Part shown: positions 34,434 to 43,286 of the stretch, piece after piece
How positions within the stretch are numbered: position 1 is the stretch's first letter
How the letters are laid out: each line of letters opens with the position of its first letter
Made by a program: the position numbers and the translations under genes
The notes under the pieces: generated by a model
Told to the model about the DNA's origin: nothing
The model's input: the letters and a program-made list of their open reading frames with translations, nothing else
Databases searched by the model: none
Origin: CAYNNQ01 sp964398785
GTDB taxonomy: Bacteria; Desulfobacterota; Desulfovibrionia; Desulfovibrionales; Desulfonatronovibrionaceae
Reading direction: 5' to 3'
DNA length: 64,000 bases
NCBI GenBank assembly: GCA_964398785.1
Contig: CAYNNQ010000001.1
Location: 62,001-126,000, forward strand

Positions 34434-34961
34434 TTACTCCTCATCACCATACAGACCCAGAAGTCCCGGAGGAGGGTCTATATATATTCGCTTGTTCGCT
34501 TGATCCACGCGGGTCACAAATTGTGGTTCCGCCGGGAATAGGATCTCATTCTCCCCGTTATCGAAAATAGTCCAAATAATCCCGCCTCCGCTGTTCCAAG
34601 CGTTCTCCAGGACCCCCACGTATCCGCCATCATCTTCGTAGACAGCATACCCCAAAAGGGTCAAAAAAGAATCCGGGACTTTGGCAACCAAGTCCTTTTC
34701 CCGGACAAGTACCTGCGCGCCGCGCCATTTCTCGGCCTCATCCCGGCCGGAGAGCCCATCCAGGGCAAGGATAAGCCCCTTGGAACCGCTGCGGCAGCCA
34801 TCCACCGCAAAGGGACGGGGATTCATTTTCGCCATCTCCATATACACGCGCTCAAATCTTTGCACTAAAAAAGGGGAGTCGGGGGGGACATGTACCCTCA
34901 ACTCCCCTTTGAGCCCGTGCGGCTTAATCACCTTGCCTATGCGTACAAGGTCTTTGGCCAT
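34434..34961 (-). CDS. rimM: 16S rRNA processing protein RimM
   Basis: A 175-residue maturation factor for the 30S head that binds S19. The N-terminal IGKVIKPHGLKGELRV motif and the PRC-barrel segment (LLGYAVYEDDGGYVGVLEN) are present. It precedes trmD, although repeat B copy 2 is inserted in the gap. Confidence 0.95.
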   Translation of the reverse strand: MAKDLVRIGKVIKPHGLKGELRVHVPPDSPFLVQRFERVYMEMAKMNPRPFAVDGCRSGSKGLILALDGLSGRDEAEKWRGAQVLVREKDLVAKVPDSFLTLLGYAVYEDDGGYVGVLENAWNSGGGIIWTIFDNGENEILFPAEPQFVTRVDQANKRIYIDPPPGLLGLYGDEE

Positions 34962-34978
34962 TTCACTTAAGTCTCAAA

Positions 34979-35212
34979 TTATTCGATTATCTCCAAAACA
35001 GCCCTTTTCTGGGCCTTAGTGGAAGCAGCACCTAGAAGCGTGCGCATGGCCCGGGCGGTACGGCCCTGTCTCCCGATTACCTTGCCCAGATCTTCCTTGG
35101 CCACCTTCAATTCGATTACCGAGGTCTGTTCTCCTTCCAATTCAGACACCACTACCTCATCAGGATTGTCCACCAGCGATTTCGCAACGTACTCAATCAG
35201 GTCCTTCAACAT
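34979..35212 (-). CDS. khpA: KH-domain RNA-binding protein KhpA
   Basis: A 77-residue single KH domain with the GKVIGRQGRTARAMRTLL motif that binds RNA. I place the start at the ATG at 35212, with GGAGG upstream, rather than a GTG two codons earlier. The rpsP-khpA-rimM order is standard. Confidence 0.95.
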   Translation of the reverse strand: MLKDLIEYVAKSLVDNPDEVVVSELEGEQTSVIELKVAKEDLGKVIGRQGRTARAMRTLLGAASTKAQKRAVLEIIE

Positions 35213-35318
35213 AATCACCTCCGCTTTAAAACAACGGTTCGCTAAAACATCCGTTACAGATGAAAAGCGATACTACGAATCGAGCCGGCAAGCACTATTT
35301 ACCGCTCCAGACAACAGG

Positions 35319-35558
35319 TTACATGCCGGCTTTTTCCAGAAGAGAACGCACGGTATTGGAAGGTATTGCTCCCCGGTCCAGCCAACGCTGGGCCTTTTCG
35401 GTCTCCACCTTGATTTCCGGCGGCTCGGTCATGGGATTGTAATAACCCAGATATTCCAAAGCACGCCCGTCACGCCTCTTTTTGCTGTCCATGGCCACGA
35501 TGCGGTAAAACGGCCTTTTCTTCGAGCCCATCCTCGTCAGTCTCAATTTTGTTGCCAT
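35319..35558 (-). CDS. rpsP: 30S ribosomal protein S16
   Basis: A 79-residue protein. LRLTRMGSKKRPFYRIV and GRALEYLGYYNP are the S16 signatures. Start ATG with GGGGGAA 8-9 nt upstream. The gene lies between repeat A copy 3 and khpA. Confidence 0.97.
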   Translation of the reverse strand: MATKLRLTRMGSKKRPFYRIVAMDSKKRRDGRALEYLGYYNPMTEPPEIKVETEKAQRWLDRGAIPSNTVRSLLEKAGM

Positions 35559-35645
35559 ATCTATTATTCCCCCAATTAGATTATTTGTCTATTTTATGTG
35601 CAATAAAAATATCCGGTGGATGCTTTTCCCATATTCATCAACTCA

Positions 35646-35798
35646 GCCTTTGTCCAGAAACGCCTGCAAAAAATATATTTTTGCAGGCAGTGTTAAGTTT
35701 TAAGTTGAAAGTTTTAAGTAAAATCAAAAGGTTATAAAGTTTAATCTGTGCGTTTAACTCCAGTATTCGACTTTTTGCAGATGCCTTTGTCCAGAAAC
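35646..35798 (+). repeat. Intergenic repeat A, copy 3
   Basis: This copy is flanked by a perfect 16-bp direct repeat GCCTTTGTCCAGAAAC (35646-35661 and 35783-35798). The palindrome GCCTGCAAAAA/TTTTTGCAGGC lies at 35662-35688, then TTAAGTTTTAAGTTGAAAG and TTCGACTTTTTGCAG as in copy 1. It separates ffh from rpsP. Confidence 0.85.
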
Positions 35799-35856
35799 CA
35801 ATTGCCGGACAGTTACTCTGTCTCCCCGGACACTCGCGGTTCCCCAACAGTCCCGG

Positions 35857-37257
35857 CTATTTCTTCTTTTTCTTGCCCCGGTTTTTCTGCTTGGCCTTCT
35901 TCCGCTGCTTACGCAGCTTTTTCTGATCCGCGCTGGCCTGATTTCCACCGCCCGCCTGCTGGGAGACCATCCCTTTCATCATTTTTTGCATCTGTTCAAA
36001 ATTTTTAAGTAGTTGATTTACTTCCTGCACGGAGGTCCCGCTACCCGAGGATATGCGCTGCTTGCGACTGGAATTGATTATTTTCGGTTCCTGGCGCTCC
36101 TGGGCAGTCATGGAGCTTATTATCGCCTCCACCCGGGCGAGCTCCTTGTCCGGCATTTTCACGTTTTTCAGCTGGTCCTTGAATTTGCCCATCCCAGGGA
36201 TAAGCTTTACCAAACTCTCCACGGAACCCAGCTTTTTCAAACGCCGCATCTGGGTGCGGAAGTCCTCAAGGTCAAACTGGGATTTCTTGAGCTTCTTCTC
36301 CAGGCTTTCCGCCTCTTTCTCGTCAAAGCCTTCCTGGGCCTTTTCAATCAAGGTGAGCACATCGCCCATACCCAGTATGCGCGAGGCCACCCGGTCCGGG
36401 TGGAAGACCTCCAGATCGCTCACCTTTTCCCCGGTACCGATAAATTTTATCGGTTTGTCGGTGATGTGCTTGATGGACAAGGCCGCCCCGCCCCGGGCAT
36501 CGCCCTCCATCTTGGTCAACACCACCCCGGTCATGTCCAGGGTCTGGTCAAAGCGTTCGGCCACATTGACTGCATCCTGGCCGGTCATGGCGTCGGCCAC
36601 GAAGAGGATCTCCTGCGGGGTGCAGGCAGACTTGATATCGGCCAGTTCCTGCATGAGTGTTTCATCTATATGCAAACGGCCGGCAGTATCCAGGATTACT
36701 ACATCCTGGGCCTCTTCCCGGGCCCGATTTAGCGCGTTCAGGCAGATATCCACCGGGTTCATCTGGGATGTAGAGCCGTAAACCGGAACATCCAGCTGCT
36801 CCCCTAGAGTGGTTAGCTGATCAATGGCTGCAGGGCGATACACGTCGGCAGGGACCATATACGGGGACATCTTGTGCTCCCGCCGCAAATGCAGGGCCAA
36901 TTTGGCTGCAGTAGTGGTCTTTCCCGACCCCTGCAGCCCGGCGAGCATAATCACTACCGGAGGCCTGGCCCGCAGGTTAAGCCCGCGGCTCTCTCCCCCC
37001 AATAGTTCCACCAGCTCTTCATTGACCACCTTGACCACTTGCTGTCCGGGGGTCAGGCTCTGCAAGACATCCTGCCCCAGAGCCCGCTCCTTTATCCTGG
37101 CAGTAAAATCCCGGACAACCTTGTAGTTTACATCCGCCTCAAGAAGGGCCAGACGCACTTCCCGCAGACCGGCCCGAATATTGTCTTCATTCAGGCGGCC
37201 GTGTCCCTTTAAGTTCTTGAATACTGAATTCAGTCTATCCGATAAATTATCAAACAT
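35857..37257 (-). CDS. ffh: Signal recognition particle protein Ffh
   Basis: A 466-residue SRP54 GTPase. The N domain is followed by G1 (GLQGSGKTTTAAKLA), G3 (DTAGRLHID) and G4 (LTKMEGDARGG), then the Met-rich M domain (PGMGKF, RRISSGSGTSVQEVN-type motif near residue 400), which binds 4.5S RNA and signal sequences. The C-terminus is unusually Lys-rich (KKAKQKNRGKKKKK). It heads the rpsP-rplS block. Confidence 0.97.
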   Translation of the reverse strand: MFDNLSDRLNSVFKNLKGHGRLNEDNIRAGLREVRLALLEADVNYKVVRDFTARIKERALGQDVLQSLTPGQQVVKVVNEELVELLGGESRGLNLRARPPVVIMLAGLQGSGKTTTAAKLALHLRREHKMSPYMVPADVYRPAAIDQLTTLGEQLDVPVYGSTSQMNPVDICLNALNRAREEAQDVVILDTAGRLHIDETLMQELADIKSACTPQEILFVADAMTGQDAVNVAERFDQTLDMTGVVLTKMEGDARGGAALSIKHITDKPIKFIGTGEKVSDLEVFHPDRVASRILGMGDVLTLIEKAQEGFDEKEAESLEKKLKKSQFDLEDFRTQMRRLKKLGSVESLVKLIPGMGKFKDQLKNVKMPDKELARVEAIISSMTAQERQEPKIINSSRKQRISSGSGTSVQEVNQLLKNFEQMQKMMKGMVSQQAGGGNQASADQKKLRKQRKKAKQKNRGKKKKK

Positions 37258-37362
37258 AAGTTCCCCAAAAAAAGAAGTTGACCTGTATAACCCAAGCCTT
37301 CCTTCAGGTCAAGCCACCATGTCCCGGAGAACTGCAACAGGGCCCAGAAAAAATCTGGCGGA

Positions 37363-37414
37363 GAAAATCCATATCAAACGTCGAGGAACCAAAAAAATCC
37401 AAAAGACCCCGGGA
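37363..37414. repeat. Short intergenic repeat C, copy 2
   Basis: Resembles 11351-11405 over about 50 bp. It lies between ffh and the aminotransferase stop, again ending in CCCGGG-like sequence. Confidence 0.4.
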
Positions 37415-37416
37415 AA

Positions 37417-38601
37417 TCACAACCTGTCCACCGCTCTTTTTATGGCCGAAGCACTTCCGGAAACCACCCTGTCCGGAACGCAGAAAGCCAGCCGGACATA
37501 CCCGGAATATCCGAATCCGGAACCGGGAACGGCCAATACATTCTCCGCCATAAGGGCGTCTATGAGGTCCTGGTCGTCACCCGTGGGAGAGCGGACGAAA
37601 AAGTAGAATCCCCCTTCGGGATCTACATATTCCAGCCCCGCATCTTTCAGTATCCGGGCCAACATTTCCTTGCGCCGCGCATATATCCCTACATCCACGC
37701 AACTATCCATGGCCTGCAAAAGGATTTTTTGGCCCACCACCGGGGCGTTGACAAAGCCCAGAATCCGATTGGCCAGGGCCAAGCCGCCCATCAGCTCCCC
37801 GGATTCGGGCATGTCCGGACTTATCGCCGCATACCCGATCCTTTCCCCGGCCAATCCCAGGCTTTTGGAGAAGGAACTGACCACAGCACTGTAGGCATAA
37901 CGATGAAGAAGAGAAGGTACAATGCGACCATCATAGCTCAAAAAACGGTAAGGTTCATCCGAGACAAGGAAAATGGGCCGGCCGAAGCGGGAGCTCTTTT
38001 CCTTAAGTATCCGAGCCAGTTCGTCCAGCTCCTCCGCAGTATAGATCCTTCCTGCGGGGTTATTCGGGGAATTTATAAGCACTACTCTTGTCCGTTCAGT
38101 AATGCTTTCTCCCATGCCTTGCAGGTCCAGGCGAAAGTCCGGCTCCAGGGCCGGGACCGGAACGAGTTTTCCCTGGTGATTCTGGGCATAAAACCCGTAT
38201 TCCACGAAATAAGGAGCGGGACAGAGGACTTCCTCCCCCGGTTCCAGAACCGCCCGGAAAAAGACATTGAGTGCCCCGGCTGCTCCCGCGGTCATGAGCA
38301 CATTTTCCCCAGGGATATCCACACCCTGCTCCCGACTGACTTTGCGGGCCAGTGCCTCGCGGACTTCCGGAAAACCGGTATTGGGCATGTAACCCAAGGC
38401 CAAAGGCTCCCCGGCTTCGGAAGCGCATTGACGCAGGGCCCGGGCCACGCTTTCCGGAGGGGGTACATCCGGATTGCCCAGACTGAAATCAAAGACATTG
38501 TCCTCCCCGTATTTCTCCTTTAGCTCCCGCCCGGCCTCGAACATGCGGCGGATCCACGAGGAATTTTCAATGTATCCCGCGACTTGTTTGGACAATACTC
38601 C
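37417..38601 (-). CDS. Pyridoxal-phosphate aminotransferase (aspartate aminotransferase fold)
   Basis: A 394-residue class I/II aminotransferase. The PLP-lysine motif SSFSKSLGLAGERIGY is near residue 240, and INSPNNPAGRIY and SDEPYRFLSYDG are also present. FSLGNPDVPPPE near residue 35 is seen in alanine- and aspartate-type enzymes. The amino acid substrate is not evident. ATG at 38601 with GGAGG 6 nt upstream. It follows the sigma-54 regulator by 13 bp. Confidence 0.9.
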   Translation of the reverse strand, partial: GVLSKQVAGYIENSSWIRRMFEAGRELKEKYGEDNVFDFSLGNPDVPPPESVARALRQCASEAGEPLALGYMPNTGFPEVREALARKVSREQGVDIPGENVLMTAGAAGALNVFFRAVLEPGEEVLCPAPYFVEYGFYAQNHQGKLVPVPALEPDFRLDLQGMGESITERTRVVLINSPNNPAGRIYTAEELDELARILKEKSSRFGRPIFLVSDEPYRFLSYDGRIVPSLLHRYAYSAVVSSFSKSLGLAGERIGYAAISPDMPESGELMGGLALANRILGFVNAPVVGQKILLQAMDSCVDVGIYARRKEMLARILKDAGLEYVDPEGGFYFFVRSPTGDDQDLIDALMAENVLAVPGSGFGYSGYVRLAFCVPDRVVSGSASAIKRAVDRL

Positions 38602-38614
38602 CATGTCTTCCTCC

Positions 38615-39997
38615 TTATAATTGAACACCCTGTTTTTTATATTCATTCAATTTATTGCGCAGGGTGCGCACAGAAACACCCAAAAGCTCGGAGGCCTGAG
38701 TCCGGTTCCCCCCCGTCTTTTTCAGACTTTTCAAAATCATCTTTTTTTCCATCTCATGTAAAGGCATAAGCTCCGGATCCTGGCTTGCACCAAGTACTAC
38801 GGACTCCTCTGTTGTCGCTTCCGCCTCAGCTTCTTCGTCTTCTTCCTCCAGAAGAAAATGGGATTTTTTAATGACCCCTGTTTCGGAACTGAGCAAGACA
38901 GCCCGTTCCATCAAATTCTGGAGCTCGCGAACGTTTCCCGGCCAGTCATGCTCCAAGAGCCAGTTCCGGGCCGATGTTTCAAAGCGGGGAACTGGCAGGG
39001 AATATTCCGCGGCAAAGCGCTCGGCAAAATATCCGGCCAAAAGAAGGACATCCTCGCCTCTTTCGTTTAATTCCGGAAGCTTGAGCGGGATAACATTCAA
39101 CCGGTAAAAAAGATCCTCCCGAAATTCCCCATGCCGCACCTTTTGCTGTACATCCCGATTGGTGGTGGCAATAATGCGCACGTCAACGGATATGGTCTCT
39201 GTTCCGCCCACCCGGTCTATCTCTTCCTCCTGGAGCACCCGCAAAAGCTTTGCCTGCAGGGACAGATCCATCTCTGTTATCTCGTCCAAAAGCAGACTCC
39301 CCCCACTGGCCAGCTCAAAACGGCCTCTCTTTCGGGACACAGCCCCGGTGAATGCACCCTTTTCATGTCCAAAAAGCTCGGACTCCAGGAGATGCTCCGG
39401 CAAGGCAGCGCAGTTTACCGCTACAAAAGGCATATTCCGGCGCGGGCTATGTTCGTGTACATAGCGGGCAAACAGCTCCTTGCCCGTTCCGGATCTCCCG
39501 GTAATCAGCACGGTAGCCTTGGAGGGAGCCACTTTGCGGGCCAAATTCAGGACTTTTTGCACCGCCGGGTGGTTCCCGATAATGTCCTTGGTGGGAATGG
39601 CGGGGGGCTCTTCCTTTTGGGAGGCTTCCTCTGGCCCCCCTTGCTTTTCCGGTGGAAGGAGGGCCTGGATCTTTTCCCAAACAAGGGGAAGGAGCCAATA
39701 ATCCTTGGCCCCCATCTGCATAACAGCCTGGGCCTTTTCCGCTGTCCCTTCCTCGGAAAAAACCACCACTTTCCTTTTATCCTCCTCTCTTTCCAGGGCC
39801 TCCAAAAAATCCTCCACCCTATATCCAGGCAATTTGTCCTCGGAAAAAATCACATCCGGGTCCTTGGTCCGCACCAGTTTCAAGGCGGCTTCCAGCCGGT
39901 CGCTTAGATGCACTTCCACCCCAAGTTCCCTGAAGTAGGGGAAAAAGGAGGAGAGCCTTTCCGGGCGAGAGATAAAAAGTACTGTCCGTTTTTTCAT
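38615..39997 (-). CDS. NtrC-family sigma-54 activator with degenerate receiver domain
   Basis: About 460 residues: an N-terminal receiver-like domain (1-110), a central AAA+ domain (Walker A GRSGTGKELFARY, GAFTGA motif intact, Walker B LLLDEITEM) and a C-terminal Fis-type HTH (GNRTQASELLGVSVRTLRNKL). The receiver lacks the acidic pair at its start (VLFISRPER), has Glu in place of the phosphorylated Asp (VIFSEDKLPG) and lacks the switch Lys, so phosphorylation control is unlikely. Start choice is uncertain: an ATG at 40042 has a better GGAG, but the domain fit favours 39997. Confidence 0.88.
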   Translation of the reverse strand: MKKRTVLFISRPERLSSFFPYFRELGVEVHLSDRLEAALKLVRTKDPDVIFSEDKLPGYRVEDFLEALEREEDKRKVVVFSEEGTAEKAQAVMQMGAKDYWLLPLVWEKIQALLPPEKQGGPEEASQKEEPPAIPTKDIIGNHPAVQKVLNLARKVAPSKATVLITGRSGTGKELFARYVHEHSPRRNMPFVAVNCAALPEHLLESELFGHEKGAFTGAVSRKRGRFELASGGSLLLDEITEMDLSLQAKLLRVLQEEEIDRVGGTETISVDVRIIATTNRDVQQKVRHGEFREDLFYRLNVIPLKLPELNERGEDVLLLAGYFAERFAAEYSLPVPRFETSARNWLLEHDWPGNVRELQNLMERAVLLSSETGVIKKSHFLLEEEDEEAEAEATTEESVVLGASQDPELMPLHEMEKKMILKSLKKTGGNRTQASELLGVSVRTLRNKLNEYKKQGVQL

Positions 39998-40217
39998 TCT
40001 GTAGGCTATCTTATCCTTAACTTGAATATTTTTCAATGACATATAAGGCGCTCCGCAGCGAAATGAAAAAACAGACAACCCGCTCCTTGCCCAATGTGCA
40101 GGGTTTTGCTAAAAGCTCTCCGGCCGGTATAAAATATCGGCGGAAACCCTAGATGTGCTTTTTAGTCCCCTTTTGTAACAAACAGGGTCTCTCTGCCCTA
40201 TTAAGCCAGCAACCGAA

Positions 40218-40985
40218 ATGGACAATACTCTCATCATAAATATCCTGAACCAGATTGCCGGAGGGAAAATATCTCCGGAACACGCTATGCCCATGCTCAA
40301 ACAGGCGATGCACCGGGAAAATTCTCCGGGAATCACCCCGGACTTGGACCGGGAAGAACGTACCGGAATCAGGGAAGTCATCTTCGGACCAGGAAAAAGC
40401 GTACAGCAGATCATCAATTCCGCAAAAGAGCTAGGCAAGGGTAACAAGCCAGTCTTGGCCACCAAAGTCCCTCCCGAATATGAGACCGAGCTCAAAAAGG
40501 CCTTTCCCCAAAACGGGTACTTCGATTCCGGCTCCGGGATATTCGCTTTAAATTTCGACCCCGGTCTTGCCCCGCCCTGGCCCGGGACAGGAGACATACT
40601 TCTCCTCACTGCCGGAAGCGCTGATCTCCCGGTGGCCTTGGAATGCCTCGCCTCCTGCCGTTTTTTGGATATAGAAGCCGGGCTTATCTGCGATGTAGGC
40701 GTGGCCGGTCTGCACCGGGTGTTCGAGCACATGGAGACAATCAAGACATCCAAAGCACTCATAGTAATTGCCGGAATGGACGGGGCGCTACCCTCTGTAG
40801 TGGCTGGTCTCTGTCCCCAGCCGGTCATAGGAGTGCCCACTTCAGTGGGCTACGGAGTCTCCTTCGAGGGGGTAAGCGCCCTTTTAAACATGCTAAACTC
40901 CTGTGCTCCCGGCATTGCCGCGGTAAACATCGACAACGGGTTCGGAGCGGGCTGTATAGCCCAAAAGATACTAAACACCCGGTAG
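40218..40985 (+). CDS. larB: Nickel pincer cofactor biosynthesis protein LarB
   Basis: A 255-residue protein with a PurE/AIR-carboxylase-like C-terminal domain (TAGSADLPVALECL, DVGVAGLHRV, VIAGMDGALPSVVAGL, PVIGVPTSVGYG). LarB carboxylates nicotinic acid adenine dinucleotide in the synthesis of the nickel pincer cofactor of lactate racemase and related enzymes. LarC, LarE and LarA are not in the window. It is transcribed divergently from the sigma-54 regulator. Confidence 0.93.
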   Translation: MDNTLIINILNQIAGGKISPEHAMPMLKQAMHRENSPGITPDLDREERTGIREVIFGPGKSVQQIINSAKELGKGNKPVLATKVPPEYETELKKAFPQNGYFDSGSGIFALNFDPGLAPPWPGTGDILLLTAGSADLPVALECLASCRFLDIEAGLICDVGVAGLHRVFEHMETIKTSKALIVIAGMDGALPSVVAGLCPQPVIGVPTSVGYGVSFEGVSALLNMLNSCAPGIAAVNIDNGFGAGCIAQKILNTR

Positions 40986-41014
40986 ACTGCCCCAATGTTC
41001 GCCATCAGCCTCCC

Positions 41015-41154
41015 TTGTCCAGAGACATCTGAAAAAGTCCAAGTCCGGAGTTAAATGTACAGATCAAATTGTGCAACCCTCTGATTTTACTTAAAACTTA
41101 ACAACTTAAAACTGCCTGCAAAAATTTATTTTTTGCAGGCGCATCTGTCCAGAT
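41015..41154 (-). repeat. Intergenic repeat A, copy 4
   Basis: Reverse orientation: the palindrome GCCTGCAAAAA-n-TTTTTTGCAGGC is at 41114-41140 and TTGTCCAGA/CTGTCCAGA flank both ends. It ends 11 bp before the start codon of the first glycosyltransferase, which has no recognisable ribosome site, so it makes up its leader. Confidence 0.85.
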
Positions 41155-41165
41155 CAAAAATAAAA

Positions 41166-42224
41166 ATGAACATTGCCCTGGTAAATGCAACCCATAAATG
41201 GGGCGGGGTCAAGACCTGGACCCTGGAAACCGCGTTAGGCCTGAAAAGCCGGGGACACACCTGTCACATATCCGGGAGGCCGGGTCCTTTTATAGACAAG
41301 GCACGGGAAAAAGGACTCCCTGTTCTCCCCGTGAATTTCGGTGTCGACTTCAATCCGTGGGTCATCCGGAAATTCATGCGTTTTTTTCGAGAAAACTCCT
41401 GTGAGCTGGTTTTGGTCAACGTGGGCAAGGGGATGCGTTCCGCGGGAGTAGCCGCCAGACTCTTGGGCATACCGGTCGTGCATCGCATTGGGCTCCCCGG
41501 GGATATGCTCAACTCGCCCAAGGTAAAGTGGACCTATAAATTTATACGTCCCGTTTTGCTCGCACCCTCAAAATACGTAAAAAAGGGTATACTCGGGGAG
41601 CATTTTTATATCCCAAAGGAAAAAGTGCGGGTCGTCCATATCGGGAAAATACCTCAAACACCCCCTGCGCGGTGCCAAAAACCGCTGCAAATCGTCTCCA
41701 CCAGTCAGTTGAATTCGGATAAGGGACACGAAGACATGCTTGCCTGCCTGGAGTCCGTTTTTGACCGGGGATATGATTTCCATTATCATATCGTTGGAAC
41801 TGGTCCAGAAGAGCAAGCCCTTCGGGAAAGGGTCCGGAAAAGCGTTATAAGAAAAAAAACCAGTTTCTGGGGATTTCAGAAGGACATACACGGTGTACTT
41901 AAAAATATGGACCTCTTTTTGCTCGGATCATACTCTGAGGGGCTGCCCAATGCCCTGCTGGAAGGCATGGCCCACGGGTTAATCCCCGTGGCCAGGGATA
42001 TACCGCCGGTGCAGGAAATGTGGCCCGGAGATTTTCAAAAGTTCCTTTTTGATTCCCCTAAAGAATGCACAGATATCCTGGTTTCCGTTTTGAACGAGCC
42101 TGCACATAAACTGCGGGAGATGAAGCAAAGTATCCAAAACCATATATACACCCATTTCCATTTCAAGGACAAAATAAAAGAATTGGAAACTTTCTTTCAA
42201 GCATGTATCAACAAGGAATATTAA
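41166..42224 (+). CDS. GT4-family glycosyltransferase
   Basis: A 352-residue cytoplasmic glycosyltransferase. The C-terminal nucleotide-sugar motif SEGLPNALLEGMAHGLIPVA (GT-B fold, near residue 260-280) is diagnostic of GT4. The frame is open upstream, but residues before MNIALVNATHKWGG derive from the repeat, so the ATG at 41166 is chosen. It opens the surface-polysaccharide cluster and is followed by the deacetylase gene 9 bp later. Confidence 0.88.
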   Translation: MNIALVNATHKWGGVKTWTLETALGLKSRGHTCHISGRPGPFIDKAREKGLPVLPVNFGVDFNPWVIRKFMRFFRENSCELVLVNVGKGMRSAGVAARLLGIPVVHRIGLPGDMLNSPKVKWTYKFIRPVLLAPSKYVKKGILGEHFYIPKEKVRVVHIGKIPQTPPARCQKPLQIVSTSQLNSDKGHEDMLACLESVFDRGYDFHYHIVGTGPEEQALRERVRKSVIRKKTSFWGFQKDIHGVLKNMDLFLLGSYSEGLPNALLEGMAHGLIPVARDIPPVQEMWPGDFQKFLFDSPKECTDILVSVLNEPAHKLREMKQSIQNHIYTHFHFKDKIKELETFFQACINKEY

Positions 42225-42233
42225 GAAAACCAA

Positions 42234-43196
42234 ATGCTTCGTCCCTCAATCCCTGTCCTTTGTTACCACAATACATGCCCCCCGGACGGACACACCCCGC
42301 AGCAGCTGGCCCGGCACCTGGATTGCATTCGGGACATGGGCTTTAGCACCTTGGGAGCCAGTCAAATCGTGGATGCTGTTAAAGGGAAGAACCGTGTTAA
42401 ATATCCGGCTGTGGGCATTACCTTTGATGATGGCCATGTAAGCAATTGGCTGTACGCCCTGCCTCTTTTAAAAACCCGTAATATGCGGGCCACTTTTTTT
42501 GTCTGCACCGATTTCATCGGGTCCGGATCGTTGCGGACAACCGAGAAATGCGAAACAAAAAGCGGGGCGGAAAGCTTTTTCCGGGCCACAGTTTTAGGGG
42601 ACCGGGAACAGTTCTTAAACAAAAGGGAGATACAAAGTTTGGGACAGGAGCAGTTAATGGAAGTCCTGCCCCATTCCGCAGCCCATGCGTGCTGCTTCAT
42701 CGGCAAAGAAACGCGCCCCGCGGAAAAAAAAGAAAACTGGTGCTGCCACAGACTCTATGGACGGGAAGTAACAAAAGAAAATCTGCCCTGCTTCAAGGGT
42801 GGAAGCGCTTATGCCCGCTCCGGCGGATGGTGGCCGGAAGAAAAAGAGGACGGACTCCATTGGCGCACTCCGGAAGACAACCAGCGTTACCGATTCTGCC
42901 TGGAAGATTTCCAGCGCTCTAAAACTACGTTGGAAGATCTGCTGGGGAAAAAGATACATACCTTTTGCTGGCCCTGGGGTGAATACGATCCCCTGTCTGA
43001 AAAGGCCCTGGTAGATGCCGGTTTTTCCGCCGCCTTTACTTTGGAACGTGGAGTAGTTGGGCCGGGTATAGATCCTTTACGTATAGGCAGGATTCCGGTC
43101 TCTCCGCGAAAATCGCTCGGATGGCTGAAAACCCGGCTTAGGCTATTGAGTCGCGGGCCGAGCGCGCGCTGGACATTCAAAGAGGGCCAAGTGTAG
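42234..43196 (+). CDS. NodB-type polysaccharide deacetylase
   Basis: A 320-residue carbohydrate esterase family 4 protein. The first motif is TFDDGH near residue 64 and a possible metal-His motif is HSAAH near residue 149; a WPWGEYD motif lies near the C-terminus. No signal peptide is evident, so it probably acts in the cytoplasm on a glycan precursor. About 100 residues between the two halves are unusually rich in Cys and Trp. Substrate unknown; the neighbours suggest a lipid A or polysaccharide sugar. Confidence 0.88.
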   Translation: MLRPSIPVLCYHNTCPPDGHTPQQLARHLDCIRDMGFSTLGASQIVDAVKGKNRVKYPAVGITFDDGHVSNWLYALPLLKTRNMRATFFVCTDFIGSGSLRTTEKCETKSGAESFFRATVLGDREQFLNKREIQSLGQEQLMEVLPHSAAHACCFIGKETRPAEKKENWCCHRLYGREVTKENLPCFKGGSAYARSGGWWPEEKEDGLHWRTPEDNQRYRFCLEDFQRSKTTLEDLLGKKIHTFCWPWGEYDPLSEKALVDAGFSAAFTLERGVVGPGIDPLRIGRIPVSPRKSLGWLKTRLRLLSRGPSARWTFKEGQV

Positions 43197-43286
43197 TTTC
43201 GGATATCCCGATTTAAAATTAGACAACACGGGGCTAATCTAATAGTCAGCCTCCTTTTCTACAAGCACCTAAAAAACAAGATTTTT

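Noticed and set aside
34979..35218. GTG start two codons before the ATG of khpA
   Set aside because: GGAGGTGATTATG places the ribosome site at a good distance only for the ATG at 35212.
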